From: Nyssa sinensis
Lineage: Eukaryota > Streptophyta > Magnoliopsida > Cornales > Nyssaceae
NCBI GenBank assembly: GCA_008638375.1
Contig: CM018036.1
Location: 16,696,651-16,760,650 of the forward strand
Direction: 5' to 3'
DNA: 64,000 nucleotides
Shown here: piece after piece, positions 46,990-58,514 of the stretch
How positions within the stretch are numbered: the stretch's first letter is position 1
Layout: every line of letters begins with the position of its first letter
Position numbers and translations under genes: made by a program
Notes under the pieces: model-generated
Told to the model about the DNA's origin: nothing
What the model saw: only the letters and a program-made list of their open reading frames with translations
Databases searched by the model: none

Positions 46990-48020
46990 TATAGAGGCTG
47001 TAGTGGATACTTGTATATACCTAAAGATCAGTGGGAGTAAGTACATTTTCTTAGTTTTGTATGTGGATGTTATTTTTCTTAGAGCTAATGATTTGGGTTT
47101 GCTGAATCAAACTAAGCAATTTCTTTCTCAAAACTTTAAGATAAAGGATACGGGTGAAGCCTATTATGTCATTAGCATAGAGATTCATAGAGATAGGTCT
47201 CCAATGACATTAGGATTGTCTCATAAAGCCTACATGGAAAACGTTTTGAAGAAATTCAAGATGAATGATTACAAGTCCAATGCAGCATCCATTTTGAAAG
47301 GTGACAAGTTCAGCTTGACATAATGTTCGAAAAAATGATTTGGAGAAGGAATAGATGGAATATATCCCTTATGCATTTCCTGTTGGTAATTTGATGTATG
47401 CAGAACTCTGTACTAGACCCGACATCGCATTTGCAGTCGGGATGTTAGGAAGGTATCAATGTAATCTTGGGATAGAACGTTGTAATGCTGTAAAGAAGGT
47501 CATGAGGTACTTACAATGAACCAAGGACAACAAGCTAACTTATAAACATGTCGATTGTCTGGAAGTAATTGGATATACAGACTTAGGCTATGCTGGTTGT
47601 CAAGTTACCAAAAAGTCCACTTCAGGATATGTGTTTCTGCTAGCAAGAGGTGTTATTTCATGGAAAAGTACCAAAGAGATGATTGTTTCATTGTTTATTA
47701 TGGATGTAGAGTTTATAGCATGCTTTAAGGCAACTTTACAAGCTATTTGGTTACAAAATTTTATCACAGGGCTTCAGATTCTGGATTGGATTTCTAGACC
47801 CTTAAGGATTTACTATAATAATGCACATGCAGTTTTCTACTCTAAGAATAACAAGAGTAGCAGTCGAAGAAAGCATATCAACATAGAGTATCTTGTTGTT
47901 AGGGAGAGGGAGTGCATTTAAGTGTTTTCCTTTAATACGAAGTCTATGGGGACTTTTGGACCCAAAATAATTTATAAGAAGTTGCTCGTAAAGTTTGTAA
48001 AACCACATAAAGTCTTGAGA
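46990..48020 (+). pseudogene. Ty1/copia fragment (copia-3): reverse transcriptase end and RNase H
   Basis: The plus strand reads FLVLYVDVIFLRAND, where the catalytic YVDD has become YVDV, then FKIKDTGEAYYVISIEIHRD. RNase H follows with RPDIAFAVGMLGRY, TDLGYAGC, KKSTSGYVFLLARGVISWKS and a C-terminal RRKHINIEYLVV. There are stops near 47330 and 47518. A polypurine-like AAGTGGAAGAA at 48185-48195 may precede a 3' LTR starting at about 48197, with an unknown end. The 5' half is missing. Confidence 0.8.
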
Positions 48021-49365
48021 GGGTGATGCGTCATGATACATGAAAAGAAGTGTCTAACACATATGGCCTGATCACTATGATTCATGTGTCTGTCTCTCAA
48101 ATAAAGAATGAGTAGTTTCAATTCATGATCATGATTAAAGTTTAACTTCTATCACGTAAAATGTCCAAGATGTGTCATGTGTGCCAAGTGGAAGAATGTA
48201 AGCGTGTCTTCTTTTGGAGACCTAAAGTGGCCCACATGCCGCATCACATTTCCATAATATATAGTATACATTTTCATTATATTTTACTATGTCAAAACTT
48301 GGGTGATATGTTATATATAACTACTCATATCTAAAGGGGTTATACATAAAGTTTGTGATAATTGTACTTCCTTGATGGTAGAAAGATTTTTGAAATTCAA
48401 ACTCTTTTAAATTGGGGTTCCCTCCCTATTTATATATCTAGCTTGTGACAACCATCGGTTGCTAGGCATACTCCGTAACATAGAGTAGGCAGTAAACTCA
48501 TTTCCAACCTTAATCGTACAATAACCATAGTGTGTGAAGGTTGTGCAGTGCATCCGTATTTGCAGTATATTCATATTCATGAGGATTATTAACATAGTTT
48601 GAAGCTTGAACATCACGGCAAGAGGTAAGTATCCTGGATATGCAAACTTGATTTTGCTTACATAGCTAATGTTGTCTGACTTTTGCATATTTTCTTTCTT
48701 CTTTCTTTCTTGTTTATATCATAGATATGCAAACGTTAAAGACATCAAAAAAATTGCAAAATGAACGAGAAAAAAAAATCTATTTTGATCATTCTTTTCA
48801 CCTAATGGGATTGAAGTTGAGGACCTGATGATGAACTGATGAATTGATGTTGTGGCAGCTGATCTGATGTTGCTTATTTATGTCGCATTCAATATTCAAC
48901 TTTATTCGTATAAAAAACATCAATAGTTTGTCATTATCAAAATGGGATATTGTTGTCTCTAACGGTTTCAACCAATGATATTCTAGTAATTTTGATCGTA
49001 ACAAAGCATTGATTATGTGGACTAATGGTTTATCTTAAATGACAATGCATACAGGTCAATTAACTCAAAGAATGGTTGACCATGTTTTTATCAAGGATAA
49101 AAAAGATCAACCTCATGATGATATTTTCACAAGATTAAATATCAATTCAAACATAAGACAAATGAAAGCACTCGAGCCCAAGGAATTAAGTGAATGACTT
49201 TATTTTTTCCTTATTTTGGATTTTGAGTGAATAGGATTGATTGATCAAATGCATAATGCTTAAGGGGGAAGAAATAAGGCAAGGTAGAAAAATTTTCATA
49301 TGATTGGCAATGATTTTGGCTATGGCTTTGTAAATTGTATTGCAACAAGAAAATTATCTGAAGTC
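48021..49365. other. 3' flank of copia-3 and intergenic DNA
   Basis: It may contain the 3' untranslated part and LTR of copia-3 (about 48197 to about 48690). A partner LTR is absent, so the limits cannot be tested. No gene is recognised. Confidence 0.35.
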
Positions 49366-50020
49366 TTACATGGTGGATATAGGGGATATTTTAGGGATCA
49401 AAGTGAGGGCTATGGAGTTCCATTGAAATGGCTCAGTATTGGTAGTGATTAAATAGGAAATGGCATCAATAACATCCCAATCAATGGTATCCCAATCGGC
49501 TTGTAAGAAAGTTGGGTTGAAGCCATTAGGATTAAGGGCCTTATCCCTATCCATGGTAAAAAAAAGCTCGTCTAATTTCTTCTGGGAAAACCGGTCTGAT
49601 AAGAGAGTTTGATCTTCAGTAACTTCGTTCTTGATACATCTAGCTACATTTTCCTCACATTTAGGGTGGGAGGGAGTTGAGTGACCTAACAAGTTTTGAA
49701 AATACCCGATGGCTTCAGCTTTAATAGCCTTAGGGTTTTTTGTTCTAATTCTATCACTATCAATGATACTCAAGATTTTGTTCCTAGCCCTATTGCCATT
49801 AGCTTTTTTATGAAAGAAACCAATATTTTGATCTCCCAACTGCACCCACCTCATCCTAGCTTTTTTCTTGTAGAAGCTTTGCTCTGAACTCCTAAAATGA
49901 GCATATTGAATCCTTGCTTCTATTTCCTCTACTACAAGATTAGGATTAGAAAACCGAGCTAATTAGAGTTGGATATTACTGAGGTGCTCTCTAGTTGCCT
50001 GGGTTCAACAAGAAATTTGA
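49366..50020 (-). mobile_element. L1-type LINE ORF2 fragment
   Basis: The minus strand encodes FRSSEQSFYKKKARMRWVQL, GDQNIGFFHKKANGNRARNK, then AIKAEAIGYFQNLLG and DKALNPNGFNPTFLQADWD, ending WNSIALTLIPKI. This is the linker between endonuclease and reverse transcriptase and the first reverse transcriptase motif of plant LINEs. 162 codons are open (49366-49854). The element is truncated at both ends. Confidence 0.8.
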
Positions 50021-52019
50021 CTGTAAAAAATCGTCTAAAGGATTTCATGACAACTTTAATACATATAACACTTACCAAAAACATTTCTAGCTAGAGAAAA
50101 ATGTTTTAAGGGATTTAGAAGCTCCATAGCTTGGTTACAAAAATATTTTGTCAAGAAGATTGGAAAGATTAGGAAAAGTAGCATATTCTTAGCATCTTGC
50201 TTTTTTGTTAAATTAAGAATCTTTAAAATGACATGAAAATTAGATGATAGTCAATTCTTTGCTTGCTTCTAAAAATTAATATGCAGATTTGTGGTGGTTG
50301 CTTCAATTAAGCAAGTAGCTAGTGGAATGGTCTCCACCCTATTTTCATGGAAAGTTAATAAAATTTTTCCATCGCAAGTATACTTCAATGTGTCCCATGC
50401 GCAAAACATTTTTTATTATTATTTTTTTTTCAAATAGCATTTTTTCTTGTCTTTTGTTTTTTGTTTTTTGTCTTTTTTTTTTTTTTGGGGGGGGGGGGGG
50501 GGGGAGGCTATTACAATAAAAAACAAAGATAGGTAAAAGCATAAATTACCTAGAATTTTTTTGGTATGAATAAAAACAAGAAAAACATATATTGACCAAG
50601 CACTCTCTTGCACTAGCTTAATTGGCTCTTCCCTGTCTTTTTCCTTTTGACCAAAAAAATAAAAAATTATCCCTTTAGGATTCCTATTTTAACCAAGTAG
50701 TGGGTTGCAGGTTCTATTCTCTTTTTTCTTGATTGTCATTTTTGCCTCCTCTTTCAATGCAAGGATTGTTTGGACTCCATAATAGACAGCTTATCTGTTC
50801 AACCATCAAGTTTGTGTATAATTAAAGTGGTACATATTATATACAAGGGATTGAACTCTCATTGCTCTATTAAGAATGTCATTTGGAGTTAATCTCAATT
50901 GAGTTTCAACATTTAAATATCTTCGTGTTATAAAAAAACTTCTATTTTTGTTCGAAGAGTTCTCAAAGGACCACACATGAATGTCATGAACATAGTTTAC
51001 AATTGAAAATCCTATATGATCCTATGCTGATAACAAAGCCGACAACTATTGCTTTCAATCTCCGAAGGTCAATCTCAAACAGCTTTGTTTAATGTGAGCA
51101 GTGATACTAGTAACAAATATTTCTTAACATCATTATCATCATCTTTTGTGATAACATTTTGTACAAGTCCTTGCTTAGTAAATTTTGTTTGTCTTTCTTT
51201 GTTAGTTTTCCAATAGCACTTAATCGGATGCAGCAAAAGGCACACACTGATGCATGGACCCTGATGTAACATGATATTAATTGGACAAGCATAACATAGC
51301 ATTGTTAGCCATTAATCACCTGAGGCTTAGGTAGTTACATCAATAAAAAGGTTGAATACATCCAGAAAATAATATAAAGTTTGTGACTGGTGTTATACTT
51401 GTGCATTGTTTGTCAATATTCATACTATTTATCAGAAACTCCTTGGATGGACCTAATAATCATAAAATCCTTTTGTTTGAATGATGTATTATTATTGAAT
51501 AAAGCATCAAATTCAAAGATATCTGACAACCTGTTGCTTTAAAAGTCTACAGTATTGCGAGTATACCACAAATGCACATGCGCACATACAGACCAGAATT
51601 GTGCCCACACAGATACAGAGAACTTAGGCAATGTTATCATGAAAATTAACCTTCACTTTCATATGCTAAACATAACATAAAGATAGTGGAAATCAGCTTT
51701 CCTACAATCTTTTCTTGGTCATTATTTTGAAGCATAAAACTCTAGCCATTCTTACAAATTCATTGATACCCTTAAAAAGAAACAATTCTCATGATTAATG
51801 TTTGGAGGTAATAGATCAAACAATCATGGAAATTGGCTGTTAAGCCTAATTAAGACTCTATCTTTCTCACAAGATAATTCCAGAAGAAATTCTATGCTAT
51901 TTAAGGCTGAAAGTTTAACTAATCCTAAACACAAAGAATGCTCTTTGAAAATTTTCCATAAGAAGTGTGTTTAGATGAAAGGGCATAAAAGTTTGAGTTG
52001 CAGCAAGTTATAAGACACA
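50021..52019. other. Intergenic DNA, no gene seen
   Basis: AT-rich. A T14G18 homopolymer pair at 50473-50504 is the only sharp feature. The short open frames around it are made of homopolymer-derived residues. Confidence 0.5.
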
Positions 52020-52219
52020 ATTTAAACTACTGATGGGTTTAGTGGAGATTTAGACGCCCTTTTAGTAGAGATAGGAGTGTAGTTGATTTTTGGAAGTCAT
52101 CTGTAGGAAGTGTGGCTTGGTTGCTTTTGTTTTGGTTATATTTGTAGATGTATCTTTGTTGTTAGCAGTTTTTTGGGGTGTACCCCTCATTTTTTTCATC
52201 AATAAAATTACTTACAAAA
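52020..52219 (+). mobile_element. Possible LINE 3' tail
   Basis: The stretch ends TTTTTTGGGGTGTACCCCTC, CATCAATAAAATTACTTAC and an A9 run, the layout of plant LINE 3' ends. No target duplication was found. Confidence 0.4.
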
Positions 52220-52355
52220 AAAAATGTTTGGGGGTATTAGAAGGTCTATTAAGTTAATTTAAAATCTCAAAACACAGCTTATAACTTTTCAGATTTTCTA
52301 AGAGAGAAACTAACATGTTGGAAGCCTAAAGTTTTTAAGAAAGAAGTAAAACCTT

Positions 52356-52545
52356 TCTCTTTTTTTTTTGATCAGTGAAAAGAATTTATTGATGAAAAAG
52401 AGAGTACAAGAAGTACAAACAAAAAACATCAATAAGAAGAAGGGAGAAGACCATGACTTAAAAGGCAAAAACAATAAACCTCCAGCCCAAAACATCAACC
52501 CAGCTAAATGAAAAGATATCACCCAACTGCCAAAAGGAAATCAGC
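52356..52545 (-). mobile_element. 5'-truncated LINE insertion (3' tail, minus strand)
   Basis: Read on the minus strand, the insert ends TCATCAATAAATTCTTTTCA then CTGATC and an A-rich tail. It is flanked by the exact 12-mer AAGTAAAACCTT at 52344-52355 and 52546-52557. The same GATC-A(n) end occurs at 34951. Confidence 0.75.
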
Positions 52546-52557
52546 AAGTAAAACCTT

Positions 52558-54529
52558 AATTTTAACATGCATTTAAATATGAGATAGAAAATGATTGGCT
52601 TTAGTTTATCAGTAAGCTTAAGAAGTAATACATTTGTTGAGTATTTAGCTAAAACAATAATTGTTGGATAATTTAATTGATGATTATTTTGAGAAGTGTG
52701 ATCTAAATCACAAGTTTGAAGATTTTTAATCCTTAATTTTTAACAAGCATATGACGAATGGACAAGTAAAAAGTAGCAGAAAACTCAATTGCATAAAGAA
52801 GGCAGTGAAATACAAGAGTAGTCTTATTTATTTATATTTTGAAAAGTATCACTTATTTGGCATATAAATCCTTGGGTCTTTTATATGAACATGAGACCAT
52901 TGTATTCCTCTATTCGCCATATTATACATAAACTGGTTGGGGTTCACACCAAATACCCTCTTACAAACAGGGTTCTTTTATTAATTAACCAAAAAGAAAA
53001 AGAAAACCATTGTAATTAATCATTATCAATTGTGTAATGTACAAATATTCTACATTAAATGATGAAGAAGAGAGTTATTCCAAACGAATACAAAAGAAAA
53101 ATGAAAACAAGAAGACTTGATGTGAAACACTAATAGTGTTGAAGAAAAGTCTATGGATATATTATGTATAACAGAAATATATGAACATAGAGAATCATAG
53201 AATGATCACCATCATGTCAAAATAAATGCATTTCTCTCTATCTTTCTCACATAAGAACACAAATAGCAATTGAAATTGCACACTACCTTTGTCTCTCCAT
53301 TACTATTTCCATCAGCTTTCTACATCCAGTGCTTTGTATTGACAATGGCATTTCTTTTCTTCTATTACAAATTAGATGCTCATAGGTTGTGGGTATGATC
53401 ATTCCTCCAACATTCAAAAACATAATCAAAGAGTTATATTTTTTGATAGACCGAAAAAAGAGTTATCCTTTTTTTACCAATATTTGATGTTTGCGTCTGA
53501 TGTTTGATGTTTGTCGAATTCATCAATCTCTTTAACTTGGCTAGCTTAATTATCATAATCACAGCAGAGACGAAGAGTCTAAAATTAGGAAATTAGTTTA
53601 AGTGCTTGGTGTGTAAAACATCTCAAGCTTAAGAACATAATATTATTTTTATTCTAGAATTCCTTCAATTTTATTCTTGGCATGAGATGAACTCCTATAA
53701 AAAGAATGCCAGATAAATTGTTTCAATGAAGAACTGTAAAGAGGCCTTGATATCTTTCATTTTCCTCTATTCTTGTAGGAAGTTGTTTCATTCTGGTAAT
53801 ATTATGTTTGGGTCAGGCATATATTATTTGTGAGGCTACAATATCTTACCAGGTTCTCAACTTCTTGAACTCTTTTCAAGGAAGATGTGTATTATCTTTT
53901 AGATTGCTTCCAGTAAAGTTGGAATTACAAGAATCATAGATTTAGCATATTCATAAAATTAGGATTCACAGAGACAATAAAGTGTTAATATGATAGAATA
54001 TATGGGAACGAATTTGGGAAAATATTTTGACTCAAAAATATTACATTTTATGAAATTTGTTCATATAATAGGATAGCTATTAATGAATTTGTGTAGATAT
54101 CTAAAAAGAACTTTCAGGAAATTCATATGTACCATAATCTATATATGGTGTATGATCATAACCTAGTAAATATCCAACACAATAAACTAACTCATTATGG
54201 TGTTTTTAATGACATGGGAACTAGTATTTTGTGATATCCTTTATCAAACATCTTAGAAAAGTGCCAAAAGAAGAAATTATATAATTCACCAAAGTAACCA
54301 ATTAGTTGCAAAGACTATTTAGAAAATGAAAACAAGAACAAAAAAAACAACAAAAAACCCAAAAATTCACTTAGGTAAACTGAAACCAAAGCATGTTGTA
54401 CTGTTAGTTTCAATTTTTAAACTATCTACCTTAAAACTGTGTTATTATAATATACCCGCTCTTGATTAGTATGGTTAGAAATTTATATTGAGCCTGTAGA
54501 GTTCAAATCAAATACTGCGTTTATAAGCT

Positions 54530-54569
<40 letters not shown>

Positions 54570-55503
54570 CACAAAACAAAAAACTCTAGTCAAGCCTTGG
54601 GCAGTCTACATTTTTATTGTGATTGATTTGGCTCCTCCTTAACCTTACTAACAGGTTGAAACATCAATCACCTTAGCTATCAATTCACTTGAAAGCATGA
54701 ACTGCAAGTGGATCGTAGAGGATATACATTAATCAGTCCCTTAAATCATTTCATCAAATAAGGATAATGAACTCATTCACTAGAAGACACTTAAAAATGA
54801 CTCCAAAAGTCTACATAACTAGGAAAGAATCTAAAGTTGATGTAACTTTATATGGTTGAGTATATTAATTCCCCTACCATTTATTCAGGGATTGGTCATA
54901 TATTCCATATATAGATGAATGGAGTGAATATTCTAAACATTGGAATCTAGTGGAAAATGAAACCGCAAACCTACTTGAATTTCATGGCAAAAAAAAGAGA
55001 CCAAAAAAAAAGGAAGGAAAGGGGTCCTGTGAATGCATGCATATCATTCCCAAAGAAGTTATATATAAGAAAGAAATTGAGGAATCTATGCCACTGAAAA
55101 ACCTTGAAGTTACCCAATCTTTGTCATTTCTGCATATAACTTCCCTACCTATCTTCCATTTGGCCATGAATGAATTGTATCAATATGCAAAGGGACTAAA
55201 ACAATTCAGGAATGATCAAAACAAGAAGATACTGTCCAATTTCAATTTTGGTCGGCCAGGTTTATTGAAATCATAGTTTGAAACAATAAAGGATTCAAGA
55301 GGACATTAGAGATTACACAACATGAAATTTTGGACTGATGAAATACACAAATCAATGACAAAGTAGTTCACGAGAATATGCACAACTAAAGATAACATAT
55401 CTATATTACATTCCAAATAGAAAGAACAACCAAACGTACAGAGTCTTTTTCTAATGTTATCCATTCAAGGCACCAAAGAGGATTGAGAAAAAATCCAAGC
55501 ATG
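52558..55503. other. Intergenic DNA downstream of the TCP relic
   Basis: No gene is recognised. A (TA)n run lies at 54532-54564. The plus-strand frame at 54950-55276 (108 codons, Lys-rich start) has no domain I know. Confidence 0.45.
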
Positions 55504-56804
55504 CTAGAGTAGATTTATATTATTGTAGGCCTCCCATGGTTTGCCATAAAATTGGAAGTCCGTGGATTGTTGTTGAATAAAATCATATGGGACGATTAGT
55601 TCTTGGCGACATTACCAGCTATTTGATGCATATTTGTCATAGCAAAATATATATATATATAAAAAAAAAATTTCTAGATAATTGAGCAATTTATATTACA
55701 CTACATTAGTGTCCAATCGACCAAGAAACTTCTTGTTAGGACTTACCTCTTGGGATATTCCAGAATTGTGATGATAATTGTAGATGATAGATGGGCTCCA
55801 ATTACCTGTAATGACCAAAGAATCGCCACCAATGTCTTCTCTAGTCACTTGATGCTCTTGTTCACTCTAGCTCAATTCTTCAACCTTAGCCAGCACCTCA
55901 AAGGGAGGATTTTTGTTGTAACTTTGGGTACCCGATTCTTCGCCAGTTTCAAAGGACTTCAAGACCCTAATTACTTCAAGTCATGATTTATTACTTTAAA
56001 ATCCTGTTTTGTTTTATTTTCTCTTGTCCTTTCCCTTGCCCTCTCTTTCGCCCTTTCTCTTGATTCTCTTGCAAGAAGGTGAAATGCACTTTTGCACAAT
56101 GTTCTTATCCTCTTCTCTTTGACAACACTTGTTGACGTCTTCCCCTTCCTGACGCTCCCAAGTTTCATAGAAGACTCATCAATTCCAGAGACAACTTCAC
56201 AGTCCGAAGTTGAAGATACACTATTTGCAACGACATTGCAGGTGTGTTTCACCTAGGGAAGGCCTCTAGATAGTTCTTTAATCGCATGTTTTGATTTTGT
56301 CAGTAGCCATTCGACAGTTTTACTAGCTTTTTCGAAGCCTAACATGTATTGCAAATCAAAAAACTTATGAGCACCAACAAGGGACAATCTCATTCTTCGG
56401 TCTCTTGGACCATGAGCAGTATTGATATTGATGTGTCGATCTTTCCTGGAAGTTATCCTTTTTAGGATTTGCTCAATCGGACTGTCACATTTCTTGTTAT
56501 AGTCAACTTTAAGTCCAACAACATCATTTTTGTTCAAATCCACCATGTCAGTCACTACCTTCGTCATAGTATTATCAAACGTCGTCAATGGTTACAGTTG
56601 AAGTAAAAGATCCTGGAGGTGACGAAGAAAAATAATGTTGTCTTCATAGTGAATATAGGGAGAAGGAAAGTGGAAGAAGGAATGGGGAAGGTCTTCTTGT
56701 TTGGAATTCGAGTTGATGTCACTAAGAAAAGGCCCTTGGGGAATTGTTTGGTCATGAGTGCAAGACATGGGGTTATTGACATTGTTGTTGGAGGGATACA
56801 TCAT
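55504..56804 (-). pseudogene. CYC/TB1-class TCP transcription factor relic (BRC1/TCP18-like)
   Basis: CYC/TB1 TCP factors are nuclear DNA-binding proteins; the BRC1/TB1 branch represses axillary bud growth. In order on the minus strand: an N terminus from the ATG at 56804 (MMYPSNNN...); a TCP domain at about 56273-56444 ([25 protein letters not shown]); a spacer with VSSTSDCEVVSGIDESS; the R domain ARESRERAKERARERTRE at 56016-56072; and a C-terminal GNWSPSIIYNYHHNSGIS near 55770. The last is followed by a GTAAGT donor and a final exon with DFQFYGKPWEAYNNI ending at a TAG (55504-55506). TAA (56592-56594), TAG (56253-56255) and a TAG near 55866 stop the frame, and one frameshift lies between the R domain and the C terminus. 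The basic region reads [12 protein letters not shown] where the class has KDRHSKINTA(Q/H)G. This is decay, not alternative splicing. Confidence 0.85.
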
Positions 56805-57599
56805 GCCTTTGTCTATATTGCACCCTGGATAACCCTAATTTTTGAATGAGACTAGAGCTTGAGAAAGACAGATAAACCATTCGATGTGGATACCTTTTCT
56901 TGAAAAAGCTCTATCATTTCCATTTTTTCTCCTAGGACTTGAGAAAGATAGATTCACCATGTATTTGTTATTTCTCATTGCGTATGTATGCGGGTGAGAG
57001 AGAAAGAGATAGTCATGTTCTGGTTTACAAATGCTTACAAGGTGTCAGTTGCTTTAGAAAGATAGGCGAATATAATGTAAACGTTTGGCTGCTCTGTGTG
57101 AGTAAGTGTGTGTGCTGTGTTTGTGTGTGTAAGAGGGAGGGAGAGAGAGAGTATGTTCATTCAACTCCCTCAAGCAAAGACTAGAGCTTTGAGAATGACA
57201 ATTATGGGGGCTTTTAGGGTTGGGGGGATTATTGATCTAAATGTGATGGTAAGGGAGGGTAAAGAAGGTAGGGAAATTGGGCATTAATTGGAAACAAAAG
57301 AGCAAAGTTTTTCTTCATCTTTACTTTAAGAGCAAAAGTTGGCACTTGTGAGCTTGGACCATAAAAGGGAAAGAAAGAGATTAGAAGTAGTAATGATATT
57401 GTGGGTGTGGGAAATAAGTGGATAGGAAACAATTCATGTTGTGCCACTTCAAGTGGTATATTGCAGGCGAGATACGTACATAGGAAGAGAGAGAGAGAGA
57501 TAGGGAGAGAGAGATCTCTTCCTCCAACTTTTCCAAAGCCAACTGCTTTCCCCCTTAATCAAAACTTACATGGATTCCATTCCTATCCCTCAGTTTATC
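56805..57599. other. Upstream flank of the TCP relic
   Basis: Former promoter side of the TCP gene. It contains a TGTGTGTGT-rich tract near 57095-57130 and GAGAGA tracts near 57140 and 57485-57515. No gene is recognised. Confidence 0.4.
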
Positions 57600-57602
57600 T
57601 AA

Positions 57603-58322
57603 GGTCCCGTTTGGTACGCAGGAATGGAGGTAGGAATGGAATGAGTATTCCTACTCCCATTCCATTCCCACGTTTGGTATGCTTAAACATGTTGGAATGC
57701 CCATTCCGTTCGGAATGGCCATTCCACTTAGCAAAGGAATGGCCATTCCTTGACAAAACCTAAGGAATGGCCATTCCTTTCCTAACGGAATGGCCATCCA
57801 TCTCTATAGCCTACGACCACAAGTACAGTCAACTTTCTTATAATTAATAATCTTGGTAGATAAAAAATTTATTAATTATTATAATTATAAATTATAAATT
57901 TTTTTATACTTTTATTAATAAAAAAATATTTTATACATGTAGATAAATTACAATATATTTAACTCTAATTTAAATAAAATTACAAATATATTTGCCAAAA
58001 ATATTATAAATAGGATATATATAAATATATGTATAATTATTTTAATTTTTTAATAATTAATATTATAAAAGATATATTTTTAAAAAATATTAATTATTCA
58101 GTAATATAATTATTAATTATTTATCATAAAATTAATTATTCTCATTCCATTCCAACAATTTGATGGTTCAAACCAAACACAAGAATGAAATTATCATTCC
58201 ATTACTAGGTATTCAGCCAAACAAAAGAATGGAATAATTATTCCCATTCCATTTCTACTCTATTCCATTCCTGATGTTATTCCATTCCTGTTCTATTCCA
58301 TTCCTGCGTACCAAACGTAGCC
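57603..58322. mobile_element. PIF/Harbinger-type MITE, 720 bp
   Basis: The ends are GGTCCCGTTTGGTACGCAGG and, read inward from the right, GGCTACGTTTGGTACGCAGG. This inverted repeat continues with GGAATGGA-rich sequence on both sides. The flanks are TAA at 57600-57602 and 58323-58325, the 3-bp Harbinger/Tourist duplication. The interior is AT-rich and non-coding, with GGAATGGCCATTCC palindromes at about 57710-57795. Confidence 0.8.
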
Positions 58323-58506
58323 TAAAGAGATAGGGGGAAAGAGAATTTGTGGGTTAGGGTTGGTTTCTTCATTTTTTACAACTTGTGACTTCTTATGGGA
58401 AGATACATATAATACATTATTTTTTTGAATTCCACATGGCCATTTCATGTCTAACCCTACTCACGGACAATTATTTCACTTGAGGGCATAATACAGCTAG
58501 GCCTAC

Positions 58507-58514
58507 CTAATGAG
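58507..58514. repeat. Target-site duplication of the large hAT element, left copy
   Basis: CTAATGAG here pairs with CTAGTGAG at 61777-61784, 7 of 8 bases identical. The length fits hAT. Confidence 0.7.

Noticed and set aside
50473..50504. T14G18 homopolymer pair and the C16 run at 37664
   Set aside because: Possibly polymerase slippage or sequencing error; nothing suggests a function.
54950..55276. 108-codon plus-strand frame near the TCP relic
   Set aside because: No known domain, Lys-rich start from an A-rich tract, and no sign of promoter or splice structure.
55750..55986. 78-codon plus-strand frame
   Set aside because: It is the antisense shadow of the TCP relic's C-terminal region.
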